Shown here: piece after piece, positions 18,284 to 27,688 of the stretch
How the letters are laid out: the number at the start of each line of letters is the position of its first letter
Position numbering within the stretch: position 1 is the first letter of the stretch
From: Betaproteobacteria bacterium HGW-Betaproteobacteria-7
GTDB lineage: Bacteria; Pseudomonadota; Gammaproteobacteria; Burkholderiales; Rhodocyclaceae
Direction: 5' to 3'
Assembly: GCA_002840765.1 (NCBI GenBank)
Contig: PHCE01000002.1
Span: forward strand, 1 to 64,000
Length of the DNA stretch: 64,000 nucleotides
The notes under the pieces: generated by a model
What the model saw: only the letters and a program-made list of their open reading frames with translations
The model's database searches: none
Told to the model about the DNA's origin: nothing
Made by a program: the position numbers and the translations under genes

Positions 18284-19612
18284 ATGACAACCGCCGCCAT
18301 GCACCCGCGCCTCGCCATCGCCGAACTCGCCGAGCACCCGCTGCGTCAGCGCCTGAACAACGAGTTCCACGCCCGGCCGCCGATCCCACTGGTGGGCGCG
18401 GTACTGGTTTCACATCTGGTGTTCAAGCACAGCGCCACCACCGCCCCGGCCGAACGCGACAACCTGCAGAAGCTCTGCCAGCGCCAGGTGTGCACCTCCA
18501 TCGACAGTTCCGACGCCCACCTGATGCTGGAAACCGGCGCCTTCCGCATGCGCTGGGAGCTGCACACCGAGTTTTCCAGCTACACCTTCTACAAGGAGCT
18601 GACCAGCGGCGAAACCCTGCACCCGGATGCCACCGCCTTCGATGCGGTGCATCCCGAGTGGTTCACCGGCATTCCCGGCAAGCTGATGGTCGCCACCCAT
18701 GTCGAACTGCGCTCGACCAACGAGATCAGCCCCGACTCGGTGCTCGCCAACCTGACGCCGAATGGCCGGACTATGGTGGCCTCGAAAGTGGCCGATGAAG
18801 CCGCCTGGATCTTCACCGATTTCAAGATCGACAACGGCTTCTCGCGCTTCCTGGTGCTCAATGAAGGCATGACCCAGCGGCAGACCGGGCGCACCGTTCA
18901 GCGCCTGTGCGAGATCGAGACCTACCGGATGATGGCCCTGCTCGGCCTGCCGGTGGCCAAGGAAGTCAGCCGCTGGCTGTACACGGGAGAGAAACAGCTG
19001 GCCGAACTGATGGACCGCATCGGCCAGGCCCGCTCGCCGGACGACGAGCGCAGTGTTCTCGCCTCGCTGTCCACGCTGGCCGCCGAAGTCGAGCATTCGA
19101 TCGCCCGCACCACCTTCCGCTTCGGCGCCGCTCACGCCTACCACGGTCTGGTCATGCAGCGCATCGAAGAACTGCGCGAGACACGCCTCTCCGGCCTGCC
19201 GACCTTTTACGAATTCATGCAACGGCGCCTGTTGCCGGCGATGAACACCTGCGAGGCGATCAGCCGCCGCCAGGAAGAACTGTCCGCTCGCGTCGCCCGC
19301 AACAGCCAGTTGCTGCGCACCCGCGTGGACATCGAGCTGGAACGGCAGAACCAGGAACTGCTGGCCCAGATGAACAGTCGCGCCCGCCTGCAGCTGCGCC
19401 TGCAGCAAACTGTCGAAGGACTGTCGGTAGTCGTGCTGACCTATTACGGCTCGCAACTGGTTCAATACCTGGCCAAGGGCACGAAAGACCTGCACCACCT
19501 GAATACCGACCTGATCACCGCCATCTCCATCCCGGTGATCGCCCTCGTCGTCGCCTGGGGCACCCGGCGCATGCGGAAAAAACTCGCCGCCGAGGAAGCC
19601 GCCGTACATTAA
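18284..19612 (+). CDS. DUF3422 family membrane-anchored protein
   Basis: 442 residues. It starts with the family hallmark [10 protein letters not shown] near residue 25 and ends with two predicted membrane spans (around [16 protein letters not shown] and [16 protein letters not shown]), followed by a basic tail RRMRKK. A long helical middle with coiled-coil character (residues 240-365) precedes the membrane part. Function is unknown; relatives are widespread in alpha- and betaproteobacteria. The 24-nt gap after cbbR includes the 3' part of a TACAAT word that could be a -10 box. Confidence 0.8.
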   Translation: MTTAAMHPRLAIAELAEHPLRQRLNNEFHARPPIPLVGAVLVSHLVFKHSATTAPAERDNLQKLCQRQVCTSIDSSDAHLMLETGAFRMRWELHTEFSSYTFYKELTSGETLHPDATAFDAVHPEWFTGIPGKLMVATHVELRSTNEISPDSVLANLTPNGRTMVASKVADEAAWIFTDFKIDNGFSRFLVLNEGMTQRQTGRTVQRLCEIETYRMMALLGLPVAKEVSRWLYTGEKQLAELMDRIGQARSPDDERSVLASLSTLAAEVEHSIARTTFRFGAAHAYHGLVMQRIEELRETRLSGLPTFYEFMQRRLLPAMNTCEAISRRQEELSARVARNSQLLRTRVDIELERQNQELLAQMNSRARLQLRLQQTVEGLSVVVLTYYGSQLVQYLAKGTKDLHHLNTDLITAISIPVIALVVAWGTRRMRKKLAAEEAAVH

Positions 19613-19614
19613 TT

Positions 19615-19620
19615 TATAAT
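19615..19620 (+). promoter_or_regulatory. Possible -10 box for purC
   Basis: A consensus TATAAT lies 3 nt after the DUF3422 stop codon and 28 nt before the purC GTG. It is followed by CGCGG, a common start-site context in GC-rich betaproteobacteria. No clear -35 hexamer is seen at 16-18 nt upstream, so the call rests on the -10 alone. Confidence 0.4.
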
Positions 19621-19647
19621 CGCGGTTTTGCCCCCGGGACCACGACC

Positions 19648-20580
19648 GTGACCGCTCCGCTCTTCGAATCCACCATCACCAGCCTGCCGCTGCTCAACAA
19701 GGGCAAGGTCCGCGACATCTACGCCGTCGACGCTGACAAGCTGCTGATCGTCACCACCGACCGCCTCTCCGCCTTCGACGTCATCCTGCCCGATCCGATT
19801 CCGCGCAAGGGCGAAGTGCTGCAGGCGGTCGCCAACTTCTGGTTCGAGAAGCTCGGCCACATCGTGCCCAACCAGCTGACCGGCATCGATCCGGAATCGG
19901 TCGTCGCCGCCAATGAGCGCGACCAGGTGCGCGGCCGCGCCGTCGTCGTCAAGCGCCTGAAGCCGCTGCCGATCGAGGCCGTGGTCCGTGGCTACGTCAT
20001 CGGTTCCGGCTGGAAGGATTACCAGCAGACCGGCGCCATCTGCGGCATCGCGCTGCCGGCCGGCCTGAAAATGGCGGCCAAACTGCCCAGCCCGATCTTC
20101 ACACCGGCGACCAAGGCCGAAGTCGGCGATCACGACGAGAACGTCTCCTACGAACAGGCCGCCGCCAACTGCGACAAGACCCTGGCCGAAGCCCTGAAAG
20201 GCACCGGTAAGACCGGCGCCCAGCTGTGCGCCGAAGCTCGCGACGCGGCCATCCGTCTCTATGAAGAAGCCGCCGTTTTCGCGGCGACACGCGGCATCAT
20301 CATCGCCGACACCAAGTTCGAGTTCGGCATCGACGCCGCCGGCACGCTGCACCTGATCGACGAAGCACTCACGCCGGATTCCTCGCGCTTCTGGCCGGCC
20401 GATCAGTACGCCGAAGGCAGCAACCCGCCGTCCTACGACAAGCAGTACGTCCGCGACTACCTGGAAACCCTGGACTGGGGCAAGGTCGCCCCCGGGCCGA
20501 AGCTGCCGGCCGACGTCATCGCGCGCACCAGCGCCAAGTACATCGAGGCCTGCGAGAAGCTGACCGGCAAGACGCTGTAA
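19648..20580 (+). CDS. purC: SAICAR synthetase (phosphoribosylaminoimidazole-succinocarboxamide synthase)
   Basis: Step of de novo purine synthesis joining CAIR and aspartate. 310 residues, the longer (Ade1-like) form rather than the ~237-residue E. coli type. Visible motifs are [11 protein letters not shown] near residue 15, [16 protein letters not shown] near 110 and [10 protein letters not shown] near 215, followed by [13 protein letters not shown]. No ATG is available at the right place; the GTG at 19648 starts the conserved domain at the expected spot. A longer in-frame reading from 18907 overlaps DUF3422 and is spurious. Confidence 0.95.
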   Translation: MTAPLFESTITSLPLLNKGKVRDIYAVDADKLLIVTTDRLSAFDVILPDPIPRKGEVLQAVANFWFEKLGHIVPNQLTGIDPESVVAANERDQVRGRAVVVKRLKPLPIEAVVRGYVIGSGWKDYQQTGAICGIALPAGLKMAAKLPSPIFTPATKAEVGDHDENVSYEQAAANCDKTLAEALKGTGKTGAQLCAEARDAAIRLYEEAAVFAATRGIIIADTKFEFGIDAAGTLHLIDEALTPDSSRFWPADQYAEGSNPPSYDKQYVRDYLETLDWGKVAPGPKLPADVIARTSAKYIEACEKLTGKTL

Positions 20581-20607
20581 GACATTCGCAAGCTGCACGG
20601 AAACAGC

Positions 20608-20631
20608 ACGCCCCGCACTGCGGGGCGTTTT
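20608..20631 (+). terminator. Rho-independent terminator after purC
   Basis: ACGCCCCGC (20608-20616) pairs with GCGGGGCGT (20620-20628) around a 3-nt ACT loop, followed by T residues. It lies 28 nt after the purC stop codon. Confidence 0.85.
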
Positions 20632-20693
20632 GCTGGGGGAACCCCGAGGCGCAATCCCGGTCAGAAGCAGTGTTCTGATGCCAAGAGACTGCC

Positions 20694-21461
20694 ATGCGCC
20701 ATTCCTTCGATTTCGATGTTGCCGGTTTTGACCTGCCGGCGGTCCGTAGCGTCTCCGCCGATCGTCCACTGGCCTGGCTCAAGGCCGGCTGGCGCGACCT
20801 CAAGGCCAATCCGCTACCCTCGCTGGCCTATGGCCTGCTGTTCGCCCTCGGTGGCGACCTGATCATTCTCGCCGTGCTCGACCATCCGCACCTGCTGACG
20901 GTGGCGATCTCCGGCTTCTTCCTGCTCGCCCCGCTGCTCGCCGCCGGCCTCTATGAACTGAGCCGTGCCAACGGCGCCGGCCAGCGCCTGTTGTTCATCG
21001 ACTCACTGCGCTGCTTCCGCCGCAACGGCCAGTCGCTGGCCCTGTTCGGCCTGCTGCTGGCTCTGATGGCGATCATCTGGGAACGCTTCTCGGCCATCGC
21101 TTTCGCGCTGATCGGCGGCGACATGGTCGGTAGCGCCGTGCTCAGCGACATCATCCTCGGCGGCGAACACCTCGGTTTCATCGCCATCTGGTTTGCTAGT
21201 GGCGCCATCATGGCCATGGTCGTCTTCGCCCTGGCCGTCGTTTCGGTGCCAATGATGCTCGACCGCGACGCAGATGTGGCCACGGCCATACTCTCCAGCT
21301 TGCGTGCGGTTGCCCACAACCCCTGGCCGCTGCTGCTGTGGGCAGCGATCATCGTCGCGTTGACCCTGATCGGCTTCGCCACGCTGCTCTTCGGCCTGGT
21401 CGTGCTCATGCCGATTCTCGGCCATGCCTCATGGCACGCCTATCGCGACCTTGTAGAATAG
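20694..21461 (+). CDS. DUF2189 family integral membrane protein
   Basis: 255 residues with about six hydrophobic segments. The N-terminal part has the family pattern: VRSVSADRPLAWLKAGWRDL followed by NPLPSLAYGLLFALGG. Function is unknown; relatives are annotated as cytochrome c oxidase subunit I-like or DUF2189 proteins without proof. It is a single-gene unit, set off by terminators on both sides (20608-20631 and 21483-21505). Confidence 0.82.
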   Translation: MRHSFDFDVAGFDLPAVRSVSADRPLAWLKAGWRDLKANPLPSLAYGLLFALGGDLIILAVLDHPHLLTVAISGFFLLAPLLAAGLYELSRANGAGQRLLFIDSLRCFRRNGQSLALFGLLLALMAIIWERFSAIAFALIGGDMVGSAVLSDIILGGEHLGFIAIWFASGAIMAMVVFALAVVSVPMMLDRDADVATAILSSLRAVAHNPWPLLLWAAIIVALTLIGFATLLFGLVVLMPILGHASWHAYRDLVE

Positions 21462-21482
21462 GCCGTTCCTCCCGACACCCAG

Positions 21483-21505
21483 GGGCGGCGCAGACCGCCC
21501 TTTTT
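21483..21505 (+). terminator. Rho-independent terminator after the DUF2189 gene
   Basis: GGGCGG (21483-21488) pairs with CCGCCC (21495-21500) around a CGCAGA loop and is followed by five T residues. It lies 22 nt after the stop codon and 17 nt before the next ATG, so the prlC start must use a promoter overlapping this site or read-through. Confidence 0.7.
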
Positions 21506-21521
21506 CTTGCCCCCGACGACC

Positions 21522-23579
21522 ATGACCATCGCCCAAAATCCGCTGCTCGACTTTTCCGACCTTCCGCGTTTTGACCTGATCCAGCCGGACCACGTCAAAC
21601 CCGCCATCGAAACCCTGCTCACCGATGGCCGCGCCTTGATCGAACGGCTGACCGCCGAGAGCACACCGGCCACCTGGGCCGATTTCGCCGGCGCCCTGTC
21701 CGTCGGCCTCGAGCCCTTCGGCCGCGCCTGGGGCGTTGTCGGCCACCTGCATTCGGTCAATGACGTGCCGGCCTGGCGCGAGGCATACAACGAGATGCTG
21801 CCGGAAGTCTCGCGCTTCTTCAGCGAACTCGGGCAGAACCTGAAGCTGTTCGACAAATACCGGGCGCTGAAGGCCGGCCCGGAATACGAGACGCTGTCGC
21901 GCGAGCAGAAGAAGATCGTCGACAACGAGATCCGCGACTTCCGCCTCTCCGGCGCCGAGCTGCCGGAAGAGCAGAAGCCGCGCTACCAGGCGATCATGGA
22001 AGAACTGTCGCAACTGTCCGCCAAGTTCTCCGAGAACCTGCTTGATGCGACCAACGCCTTCGCCGAGATCATCACCGACGAAGCCCAACTCGCCGGCCTG
22101 CCCGACTACGCCAAGGAGGCCGCCCGCGAGGCGGCGCAGAAGGCCGGCGTGGACGGCTGGAAATTCACCCTGCACGCCCCCTCCTACGGCCCGGTGATGC
22201 AGTACGCCGACAACCGCGCACTGCGCGCCCGCCTGTACCGCGCCTACGCCACCCGCGCCGCCGAATTCACCGATGGCTCAAGCAAGCCAGAGTGGGACAA
22301 CACGCCGATCATGAACCGCATCCTCGAACTGCGCGCCGAAGATGCGCAGATGCTCGGCTTCAACAATTTCGCCGAAGTTTCGCTGCAACCGAAAATGGCC
22401 GACACGCCGGAACAGGTGCAGGCCTTCCTCCGTGACATGGCGGCCAAGGCCAAGCCCTATGCGGCCAAGGACATCGCCGAGCTGAAGGCTTTCGCCCGCG
22501 ATGAACTGGGCCTGGCCGACTTCCAACCTTGGGATGCCGCCTACGTTTCCGAAAAGCTGCTGCAGGCGCGCTACGCCTTCTCCGAGCAGGAGGTGAAGCA
22601 ATATTTCACTGAGCCAAAGGTGATCGCCGGCCTGTTCAAGGTCATCGAAAGCCTGTTCACCGTCAAGGTCAAGCCGGACACGGCGCCGGTCTGGGACGCG
22701 AACGTGCGCTTCTACCGTATCGAAACGCCGGCCGGTGAGCTGGTCGGCCAGTTCTATATGGACCTCTACGCCCGCGAAACCAAGCGCGGCGGTGCGTGGA
22801 TGGACGAGGCGCGCGCGCGCCGGCGGAATGGGGCCGGCATCCAGAAGCCGATCGCCTACCTGAACTGCAACTTCGCTCCGCCGGTCGGCGGCAAGCCGAC
22901 GACCTTCACCCACGACGAAGTCATCACCCTGTTCCACGAATCCGGCCACGGCCTGCACCACCTGCTGACGCGCGGCGAGGAACTGGGCGTCTCCGGCATC
23001 CACGGTGTCGAATGGGATGCCGTCGAACTACCGTCGCAGTTCATGGAGAATTACTGCTGGGAATGGGAAGTGCTGCAGGACATGACCGCCCACGTCGATA
23101 CCGGTGAACCGCTGCCGCGCGCCCTGTTCGACAAGATGCTGGCAGCGAAGAACTTCCAGAGCGGCATGATGGCCGTGCGCCAGATCGAGTTCTCGCTGTT
23201 CGACATGCAGTTGCACTGCGACTTCGATCCCAAGGGTCCGATCACCGTCATGGATCTGGTCAATACCGTGCGTCACGAAGTCGCCGTGCTGATCCCGCCG
23301 GAATGGCACCGCTTCCCCAACAGCTTCTCGCATATTTTCGGTGGCGGCTACGCCGCCGGCTACTACAGCTATAAGTGGGCGGAAGTGCTGTCGGCCGATG
23401 CCTACGCCGCCTTCGAGGAGGCCGGCGACCCGTTCGACGCCACCGTCGGCAAGCGCTTCCTCGACGAAATTTTGTCGATGGGCGGCGCCCGCCCGGCGCT
23501 CGAATCCTTCCGCGCCTTCCGTGGGCGCGAGCCGAGCGTGGACGCACTGCTGCGGCATAGCGGTATGATTGCCGGATAG
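21522..23579 (+). CDS. prlC: Oligopeptidase A (M3 family zinc metallopeptidase)
   Basis: Cytoplasmic peptidase that degrades signal peptides and other oligopeptides. 685 residues, the usual length. The zinc-binding HEXXH is H472-E-S-G-H476 within FHESGHGLHH, and the third ligand region is GVEWDAVELPSQFMENYC. Start chosen at MTIAQNPLLDFSDLPRFD, 17 nt after the terminator; the upstream in-frame MPPT start lacks family similarity. It is followed 19 nt later by a periplasmic DUF4124 protein. Confidence 0.95.
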   Translation: MTIAQNPLLDFSDLPRFDLIQPDHVKPAIETLLTDGRALIERLTAESTPATWADFAGALSVGLEPFGRAWGVVGHLHSVNDVPAWREAYNEMLPEVSRFFSELGQNLKLFDKYRALKAGPEYETLSREQKKIVDNEIRDFRLSGAELPEEQKPRYQAIMEELSQLSAKFSENLLDATNAFAEIITDEAQLAGLPDYAKEAAREAAQKAGVDGWKFTLHAPSYGPVMQYADNRALRARLYRAYATRAAEFTDGSSKPEWDNTPIMNRILELRAEDAQMLGFNNFAEVSLQPKMADTPEQVQAFLRDMAAKAKPYAAKDIAELKAFARDELGLADFQPWDAAYVSEKLLQARYAFSEQEVKQYFTEPKVIAGLFKVIESLFTVKVKPDTAPVWDANVRFYRIETPAGELVGQFYMDLYARETKRGGAWMDEARARRRNGAGIQKPIAYLNCNFAPPVGGKPTTFTHDEVITLFHESGHGLHHLLTRGEELGVSGIHGVEWDAVELPSQFMENYCWEWEVLQDMTAHVDTGEPLPRALFDKMLAAKNFQSGMMAVRQIEFSLFDMQLHCDFDPKGPITVMDLVNTVRHEVAVLIPPEWHRFPNSFSHIFGGGYAAGYYSYKWAEVLSADAYAAFEEAGDPFDATVGKRFLDEILSMGGARPALESFRAFRGREPSVDALLRHSGMIAG

Positions 23580-23598
23580 AACTCCTCGGGAGATTGCC

Positions 23599-24123
23599 AT
23601 GCGTTACCTGCTCGTCCTCTGCCTGGCGCTGCTCAGCGTCGGCGCTTCCGCCCAGGCCTACCGCTGGATTGACTCCACCGGCCGCACGATCATTTCCGAC
23701 ACGCCGCCACCGGGCAAAGCCAAGGCGGTCACCCGCGTCGGCGAAGGCTCATCGGCGACCAGCGAAGACCTGCCGTTTGCCGTGCGCAAGGCGCGCGAGA
23801 ACTTTCCCGTGACCTTGTACACGGCGGCCGACTGCGTCACCGAGTGCAAGCAGGCGCGCGACATGCTCAACGGCCGAGGCATCCCCTTCACCGAAAAAAT
23901 GTTGCAAAAGGCGGAGGACGCCGCCGAACTGAAGGCCTTGGTCGGCGATGTCTTCGTCCCGACGATCAGGGTTGGCCAGCAGAGCTTCCGTGGCTTCGAG
24001 ACCGGCGCCTACAACAATCTGCTCGATCTGGCCGGCTACCCGAAGACCGCCGCCTACGGCAGCAAACCTTCCGGCGGATTGGCCCCGGCGGCGGCGCCAG
24101 ACGCCGACAAGCCCGCCCAATGA
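23599..24123 (+). CDS. Exported DUF4124 protein with a glutaredoxin-like domain
   Basis: 174 residues from ATG 23599 (GGGAGA 9-14 nt upstream). Residues 1-20 are a signal peptide (MRYLLVLCLALL, then SVGASAQA). A short DUF4124 segment, YRWIDSTGRTIISDTPPPG, follows. Residues 70-160 look like a glutaredoxin fold, including VTLYTAADC near the first strand, VPTIRVGQQSFRGF with the cis-proline, and a final amphipathic helix. The expected CXXC is instead C79-V-T-E-C83. Likely a periplasmic thiol protein. The tail is Ala/Pro-rich. Confidence 0.8.
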   Translation: MRYLLVLCLALLSVGASAQAYRWIDSTGRTIISDTPPPGKAKAVTRVGEGSSATSEDLPFAVRKARENFPVTLYTAADCVTECKQARDMLNGRGIPFTEKMLQKAEDAAELKALVGDVFVPTIRVGQQSFRGFETGAYNNLLDLAGYPKTAAYGSKPSGGLAPAAAPDADKPAQ

Positions 24124-24181
24124 AGCCTTTGCCCGGGGGGGCTGTGGCAGAATCAGGCTCCTCCCTCGCCCCCGTCACTTC

Positions 24182-24946
24182 ATGAAGATCGCCAGCTGGA
24201 ACGTCAATTCGCTGAAGGTTCGCCTGCCCCACCTGCTCGACTGGCTTGCCGAGCAACAGCCGGATGCCCTCTGCCTGCAGGAACTGAAGCTGGAGGACCA
24301 GAACTTTCCGCGCGCCGAGATCGAGGCCGCCGGCTATCAGGTCGCCTTTTCCGGGCAGAAGACCTATAACGGCGTCGCCCTGCTTGCCCGTGGCGAGATC
24401 GCCGACGTTACCTGCGGTAACCCGCTGTTTGCCGACGAGCAAAAACGCCTGATCAGCGGCACCATCGACGGCGTGCGCGTCATCTGCGCCTACATGCCGA
24501 ACGGCCAGGCCGTCGGCAGCGACAAATACGATTACAAGCTGCGTTGGCTCGACGCACTTGCTCGCTGGCTCGGCGATGAACTGACGCGCTATCCGCAGCT
24601 GGCCTTGGGCGGCGACTACAACGTCGCCCCGGACGACCGTGACGTGCATGACCCCAAGGCCTGGGCTGGTGGCATCCTCGTCTCCGAACCCGAGCGTGCC
24701 GCCTTCCGGCGCCTGCTCGACCTCGGCCTGACCGACAGTTTCCGGCTGTTCGATCAACCGGCAAAGACCTTCTCCTGGTGGGATTACCGGATGCTCGGCT
24801 TCCAGAAGAACCTCGGTCTGCGCATTGACCACATCCTGCTCTCGGCGCCGCTTGCTGCCCGCTGTACCAGCGCCGGTATCGACCGCGCACCGCGCAAGCG
24901 CGAGCGCCCCTCCGACCACGCCCCGGTATGGGCCAGCCTGGACTGA
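24182..24946 (+). CDS. xth: Exodeoxyribonuclease III
   Basis: Class II AP endonuclease and 3'-5' exonuclease of base excision repair. 254 residues. Motifs: SWNVNSLKVRL near the start, LCLQELKLED with the metal Glu, GGDYNVAPDDRDVHDP, LRIDHILLS and the C-terminal SDHAPV with catalytic Asp-His. All family residues are present. The gene ends 1 nt before the start of the Crp/Fnr gene, so the pair is co-transcribed. Confidence 0.96.
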   Translation: MKIASWNVNSLKVRLPHLLDWLAEQQPDALCLQELKLEDQNFPRAEIEAAGYQVAFSGQKTYNGVALLARGEIADVTCGNPLFADEQKRLISGTIDGVRVICAYMPNGQAVGSDKYDYKLRWLDALARWLGDELTRYPQLALGGDYNVAPDDRDVHDPKAWAGGILVSEPERAAFRRLLDLGLTDSFRLFDQPAKTFSWWDYRMLGFQKNLGLRIDHILLSAPLAARCTSAGIDRAPRKRERPSDHAPVWASLD

Positions 24947-24947
24947 C

Positions 24948-25622
24948 ATGAGCACCACGGCAAACGTCGATGCCCCGACCCTGCTCGCCCTCTATCCAGC
25001 GCTGAACTGTCTGCCGGCAGCGCACCTCGCCGCCATGCTGCAACCAACGGCCGTCATGCGCCTGCCGGCCGGCACCGAAGTCTTTGCCGAACATCAGCCC
25101 TGTCAGGGCTTTCCCCTGCTCCTCGCCGGCAGCATCAAGGTCTGCAAGCTAGCGGCCAGCGGTCGTGAACTGCTTCTCTACCGCGTAACTCCCGGCGGCT
25201 CCTGCATCATTTCCTCCAGTTGCCTGCTCGGCAAGAGCGACTACAACGCCCGCGGCATCGCCGAAACGGCGCTCACTCTGCTCGTCCTTCCGGTGCCACT
25301 ATTCACGGAACTGATGGTCGCCCACCCACCCTTCCGCGATTTCGTCTTCCATCTCTTCGCCGAGCGCATCGGCGAATTGATGCAACTGGTCGAGGAAGTG
25401 GCCTTCGCCCGCCTTGACCAGCGTCTGGCCAAGCTGCTGCTGGCCCGCAACGAAACGCTGATCGCCATCACCCATCAGCAACTGGCCGACGAACTGGGCA
25501 GCGTTCGCGAAATCGTCAGCCGCCTGCTCAAGGGTTTCGCCGCCCAGGGATTGGTCAGCCTCGGCCGCGAACAGATCGCCATCAGCGACCGCAGCGGCCT
25601 GCAACGTATCGCCACTGTGTGA
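24948..25622 (+). CDS. Crp/Fnr family transcriptional regulator
   Basis: 224 residues. The N-terminal half is a cyclic-nucleotide-binding-type barrel (PAGTEVFAEHQPCQGFPLLL then AGSIKVCKLAASGRELLLY). A dimerisation helix follows near FHLFAERIGELMQ, and a C-terminal winged helix-turn-helix includes ITHQQLADELGSVREIVSRLL. The N-terminus lacks the clustered four-cysteine Fnr iron-sulfur motif, so it is probably not an Fnr-type oxygen sensor. It lies just upstream of a DUF2892 protein, the probable target. Confidence 0.88.
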   Translation: MSTTANVDAPTLLALYPALNCLPAAHLAAMLQPTAVMRLPAGTEVFAEHQPCQGFPLLLAGSIKVCKLAASGRELLLYRVTPGGSCIISSSCLLGKSDYNARGIAETALTLLVLPVPLFTELMVAHPPFRDFVFHLFAERIGELMQLVEEVAFARLDQRLAKLLLARNETLIAITHQQLADELGSVREIVSRLLKGFAAQGLVSLGREQIAISDRSGLQRIATV

Positions 25623-25698
25623 CTCAGGTTACATACCGGGCGCACCTTGCCGGCTACAGTGCGCTCCGTAACAACCTCTCACCTGATGGAGAACAGAC

Positions 25699-25890
25699 AT
25701 GAAAAGCAATGTTGGTGGCATCGACAAAATCCTGCGCATCGTCGCCGGTATCGCCCTGATCGCCTGGGCACTGATGGGCGGCCCGGTCTGGGCCTGGATC
25801 GGCATCGTCCCGCTGGCCACCGGCCTGATGGGCTGGTGTCCGGTGTACCCGATCCTCGGGCTGAGCACCTGCCCGATGAAGAAGAGCTGA
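25699..25890 (+). CDS. DUF2892 small membrane protein
   Basis: 63 residues: NVGGIDKILRIVAG at the start, two hydrophobic segments, and the family ending GWCPVYPILGLSTCPMKK with two conserved cysteines. This matches the membrane domain of YgaP-like proteins, without the rhodanese part. Function of the stand-alone form is not settled; a link to sulfur or thiol metabolism is likely from relatives. It follows the Crp/Fnr gene by 76 nt, and that gap may hold its promoter. A bidirectional terminator follows. Confidence 0.85.
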   Translation: MKSNVGGIDKILRIVAGIALIAWALMGGPVWAWIGIVPLATGLMGWCPVYPILGLSTCPMKKS

Positions 25891-25907
25891 GGCGCAAGCC
25901 GCACTGC

Positions 25908-25933
25908 AAAAACCCGCTCCGGCGGGTTTTTTT
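25908..25933. terminator. Bidirectional terminator between DUF2892 and rsmA
   Basis: AAAAACCCGC (25908-25917) pairs with GCGGGTTTTT (25922-25931) around TCCG, with more T residues on the plus strand and A residues before the stem. The rsmA stop codon (25932-25934) overlaps its end, so one structure can serve both convergent units. Confidence 0.85.
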
Positions 25934-26699
25934 ACGCCAGGTAATTGGCAATGCGCACGTAATCCTCGACCGCCAGGTCCTCCGGACGCAGGGTCGGACT
26001 GATGCCGAGGGCGGCGAAGCCGGCGTCGTCGAGCACACCTTTCAGGGTGTTGCGCAACATCTTGCGACGCTGGGCGAAGGCCGTCTGGACGATGCGGGAG
26101 AACTGCGTCATGTCCTTGGCCGTCAGTTCGGCAACGTCCTTGGGGATCAGGCGCACCACCGCCGACTGCACTTTGGGCGGCGGGTCGAAGCTCTCCGGCG
26201 GCACGTCGATCAACCACTCGAGATGGAATCGGTATTGCAGCATCACCGACAGGCGGCCGAAATCGCCATCGCCGGGCACCGCCACCATGCGCTCGACAAC
26301 TTCCTTCTGCAACATGAAATGCATGTCGCGGACGACGCCGACGTATTCGGCCAGATGGAAGAGCAGCGGGGTCGAGATGTTGTAGGGCAGATTGCCGACC
26401 AGCCGCAGGTCCCGGCCGATACTGGCGAAGTCGAAAGCCAGCGCATCGCCTTCGTGAATGCTCATGCGCGCGGGCGGATGTTGCCTCTTCAGGCGGGCAA
26501 TCAGGTCGCGGTCGATCTCGACGACGTGCAGGTGATCGAGACGCGCCATCAGCGGTACGGTAATGGCACCCAGACCGGGGCCGATCTCGACGACGGTATC
26601 GCCGCGCTGCGGATCAATGGCGGAGATGATGCCGCCAATGATGCCGCTATCAACCAGGAAATTCTGACCAAAGCGCTTACGGGCGATGTGTCCCTTCAT
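25932..26699 (-). CDS. rsmA: 16S rRNA dimethyladenosine transferase
   Basis: Dimethylates two adjacent adenosines near the 3' end of 16S rRNA late in ribosome assembly (KsgA). 255 residues, normal. The start has the family pattern [16 protein letters not shown], motif I is [11 protein letters not shown], and the catalytic motif IV is NLPYNIS. It overlaps the pdxA stop by 4 nt and is the last gene of lptD-surA-pdxA-rsmA, an order shared by many proteobacteria. Confidence 0.97.
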   Translation of the reverse strand: MKGHIARKRFGQNFLVDSGIIGGIISAIDPQRGDTVVEIGPGLGAITVPLMARLDHLHVVEIDRDLIARLKRQHPPARMSIHEGDALAFDFASIGRDLRLVGNLPYNISTPLLFHLAEYVGVVRDMHFMLQKEVVERMVAVPGDGDFGRLSVMLQYRFHLEWLIDVPPESFDPPPKVQSAVVRLIPKDVAELTAKDMTQFSRIVQTAFAQRRKMLRNTLKGVLDDAGFAALGISPTLRPEDLAVEDYVRIANYLA

Positions 26700-27688
26700 A
26701 CCGCTTTCCTTTCGGCCATACGCGCTGCTTCGGCAACGGCGGCAAACAGACTGCCGGGGTCGGCGCGGCCGCTGCCGGCCAGTTCCAGCGCCGTACCGTG
26801 ATCGACCGAGGTGCGGATGATCGGCAGGCCGAGGGTGACATTGATGCCGTGGCCGAAGGTGGCGTATTTCAACGCCGTCAGGCCCTGATCGTGGAACATC
26901 GCCAGCACGGCATCGCCACCGGCCAGCACCGGCGGAGTGAACATGGTGTCGGCCGGATGCGGTCCGGACAGCAGCATGCCTTCGCCCCGCAACTTTTCCA
27001 GTACTGGCGTGATGATTTCAATTTCTTCCATACCCAGATAACCGCCTTCGCCGGCATGCGGATTGAGACCAGCGACCAGAATACGCGGCTCGCCAATGCC
27101 GTATTTACTGCGCAGATCGGCATGCAGGATACGCAGCGTCTGTTCGAGCAGCTCGGCGGTGATTGCCGCCGGCACCTGGGACAGCGGCAGATGGGTGGTG
27201 GCCAGGGCGACGCGCAGCGGACCGTGCGGCGTGTCGCCGGCCAGCATCATGACGACCAGCGGCGTGCCCGTGTTTTCGGCAAGGTATTCGGTGTGACCGG
27301 TAAAAGCGACGCCTGCCTGGTTGATGATGCCCTTGTGTACCGGCGCCGTCGCCATGGCGGCGAACTCGCCGTTCCGGCAACCGGCCAGCGCCCGGTCGAG
27401 CAGAGCGAGCACGTAGTCGGCGTTGCCGGCGGTCAGCTCACCGGCGAACGACGGCACACGCAAGGGAACGTGCAGGATGTCGAGGGTCCCATCGGCCACC
27501 GGCAGCGCCGGCGAATAGTCGCGCAATACGACGGCTTCGCCGAGCAAGTCAGCCCGCTGGCGCAGGAGCTGCCGATCACCGAGCACCACCGGCCGCCCCG
27601 CCCCCCGCCAACCAGCCAGCTTCAGGCACAGTTCCGGTCCAATGCCGGCCGGTTCGCCGCTGGTGACGGCGATGACGGGAGCGATCAT
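26696..27688 (-). CDS. pdxA: 4-hydroxythreonine-4-phosphate dehydrogenase
   Basis: NAD-dependent step of the DXP-dependent pathway to pyridoxal 5'-phosphate. 330 residues. Recognisable segments are [19 protein letters not shown] at the N-terminus, [25 protein letters not shown] with a metal His, and [13 protein letters not shown] with another. The start ATG overlaps the surA stop codon (4 nt) and its own stop overlaps rsmA. This chain of overlaps indicates tight translational coupling. Confidence 0.96.
   Translation of the reverse strand: MIAPVIAVTSGEPAGIGPELCLKLAGWRGAGRPVVLGDRQLLRQRADLLGEAVVLRDYSPALPVADGTLDILHVPLRVPSFAGELTAGNADYVLALLDRALAGCRNGEFAAMATAPVHKGIINQAGVAFTGHTEYLAENTGTPLVVMMLAGDTPHGPLRVALATTHLPLSQVPAAITAELLEQTLRILHADLRSKYGIGEPRILVAGLNPHAGEGGYLGMEEIEIITPVLEKLRGEGMLLSGPHPADTMFTPPVLAGGDAVLAMFHDQGLTALKYATFGHGINVTLGLPIIRTSVDHGTALELAGSGRADPGSLFAAVAEAARMAERKAV

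Noticed and set aside
18907-19647. Long N-terminal extension of purC into the DUF3422 gene
   Set aside because: The extension is Arg/Pro-rich and reads DUF3422 in another frame; the family start fits the GTG at 19648.
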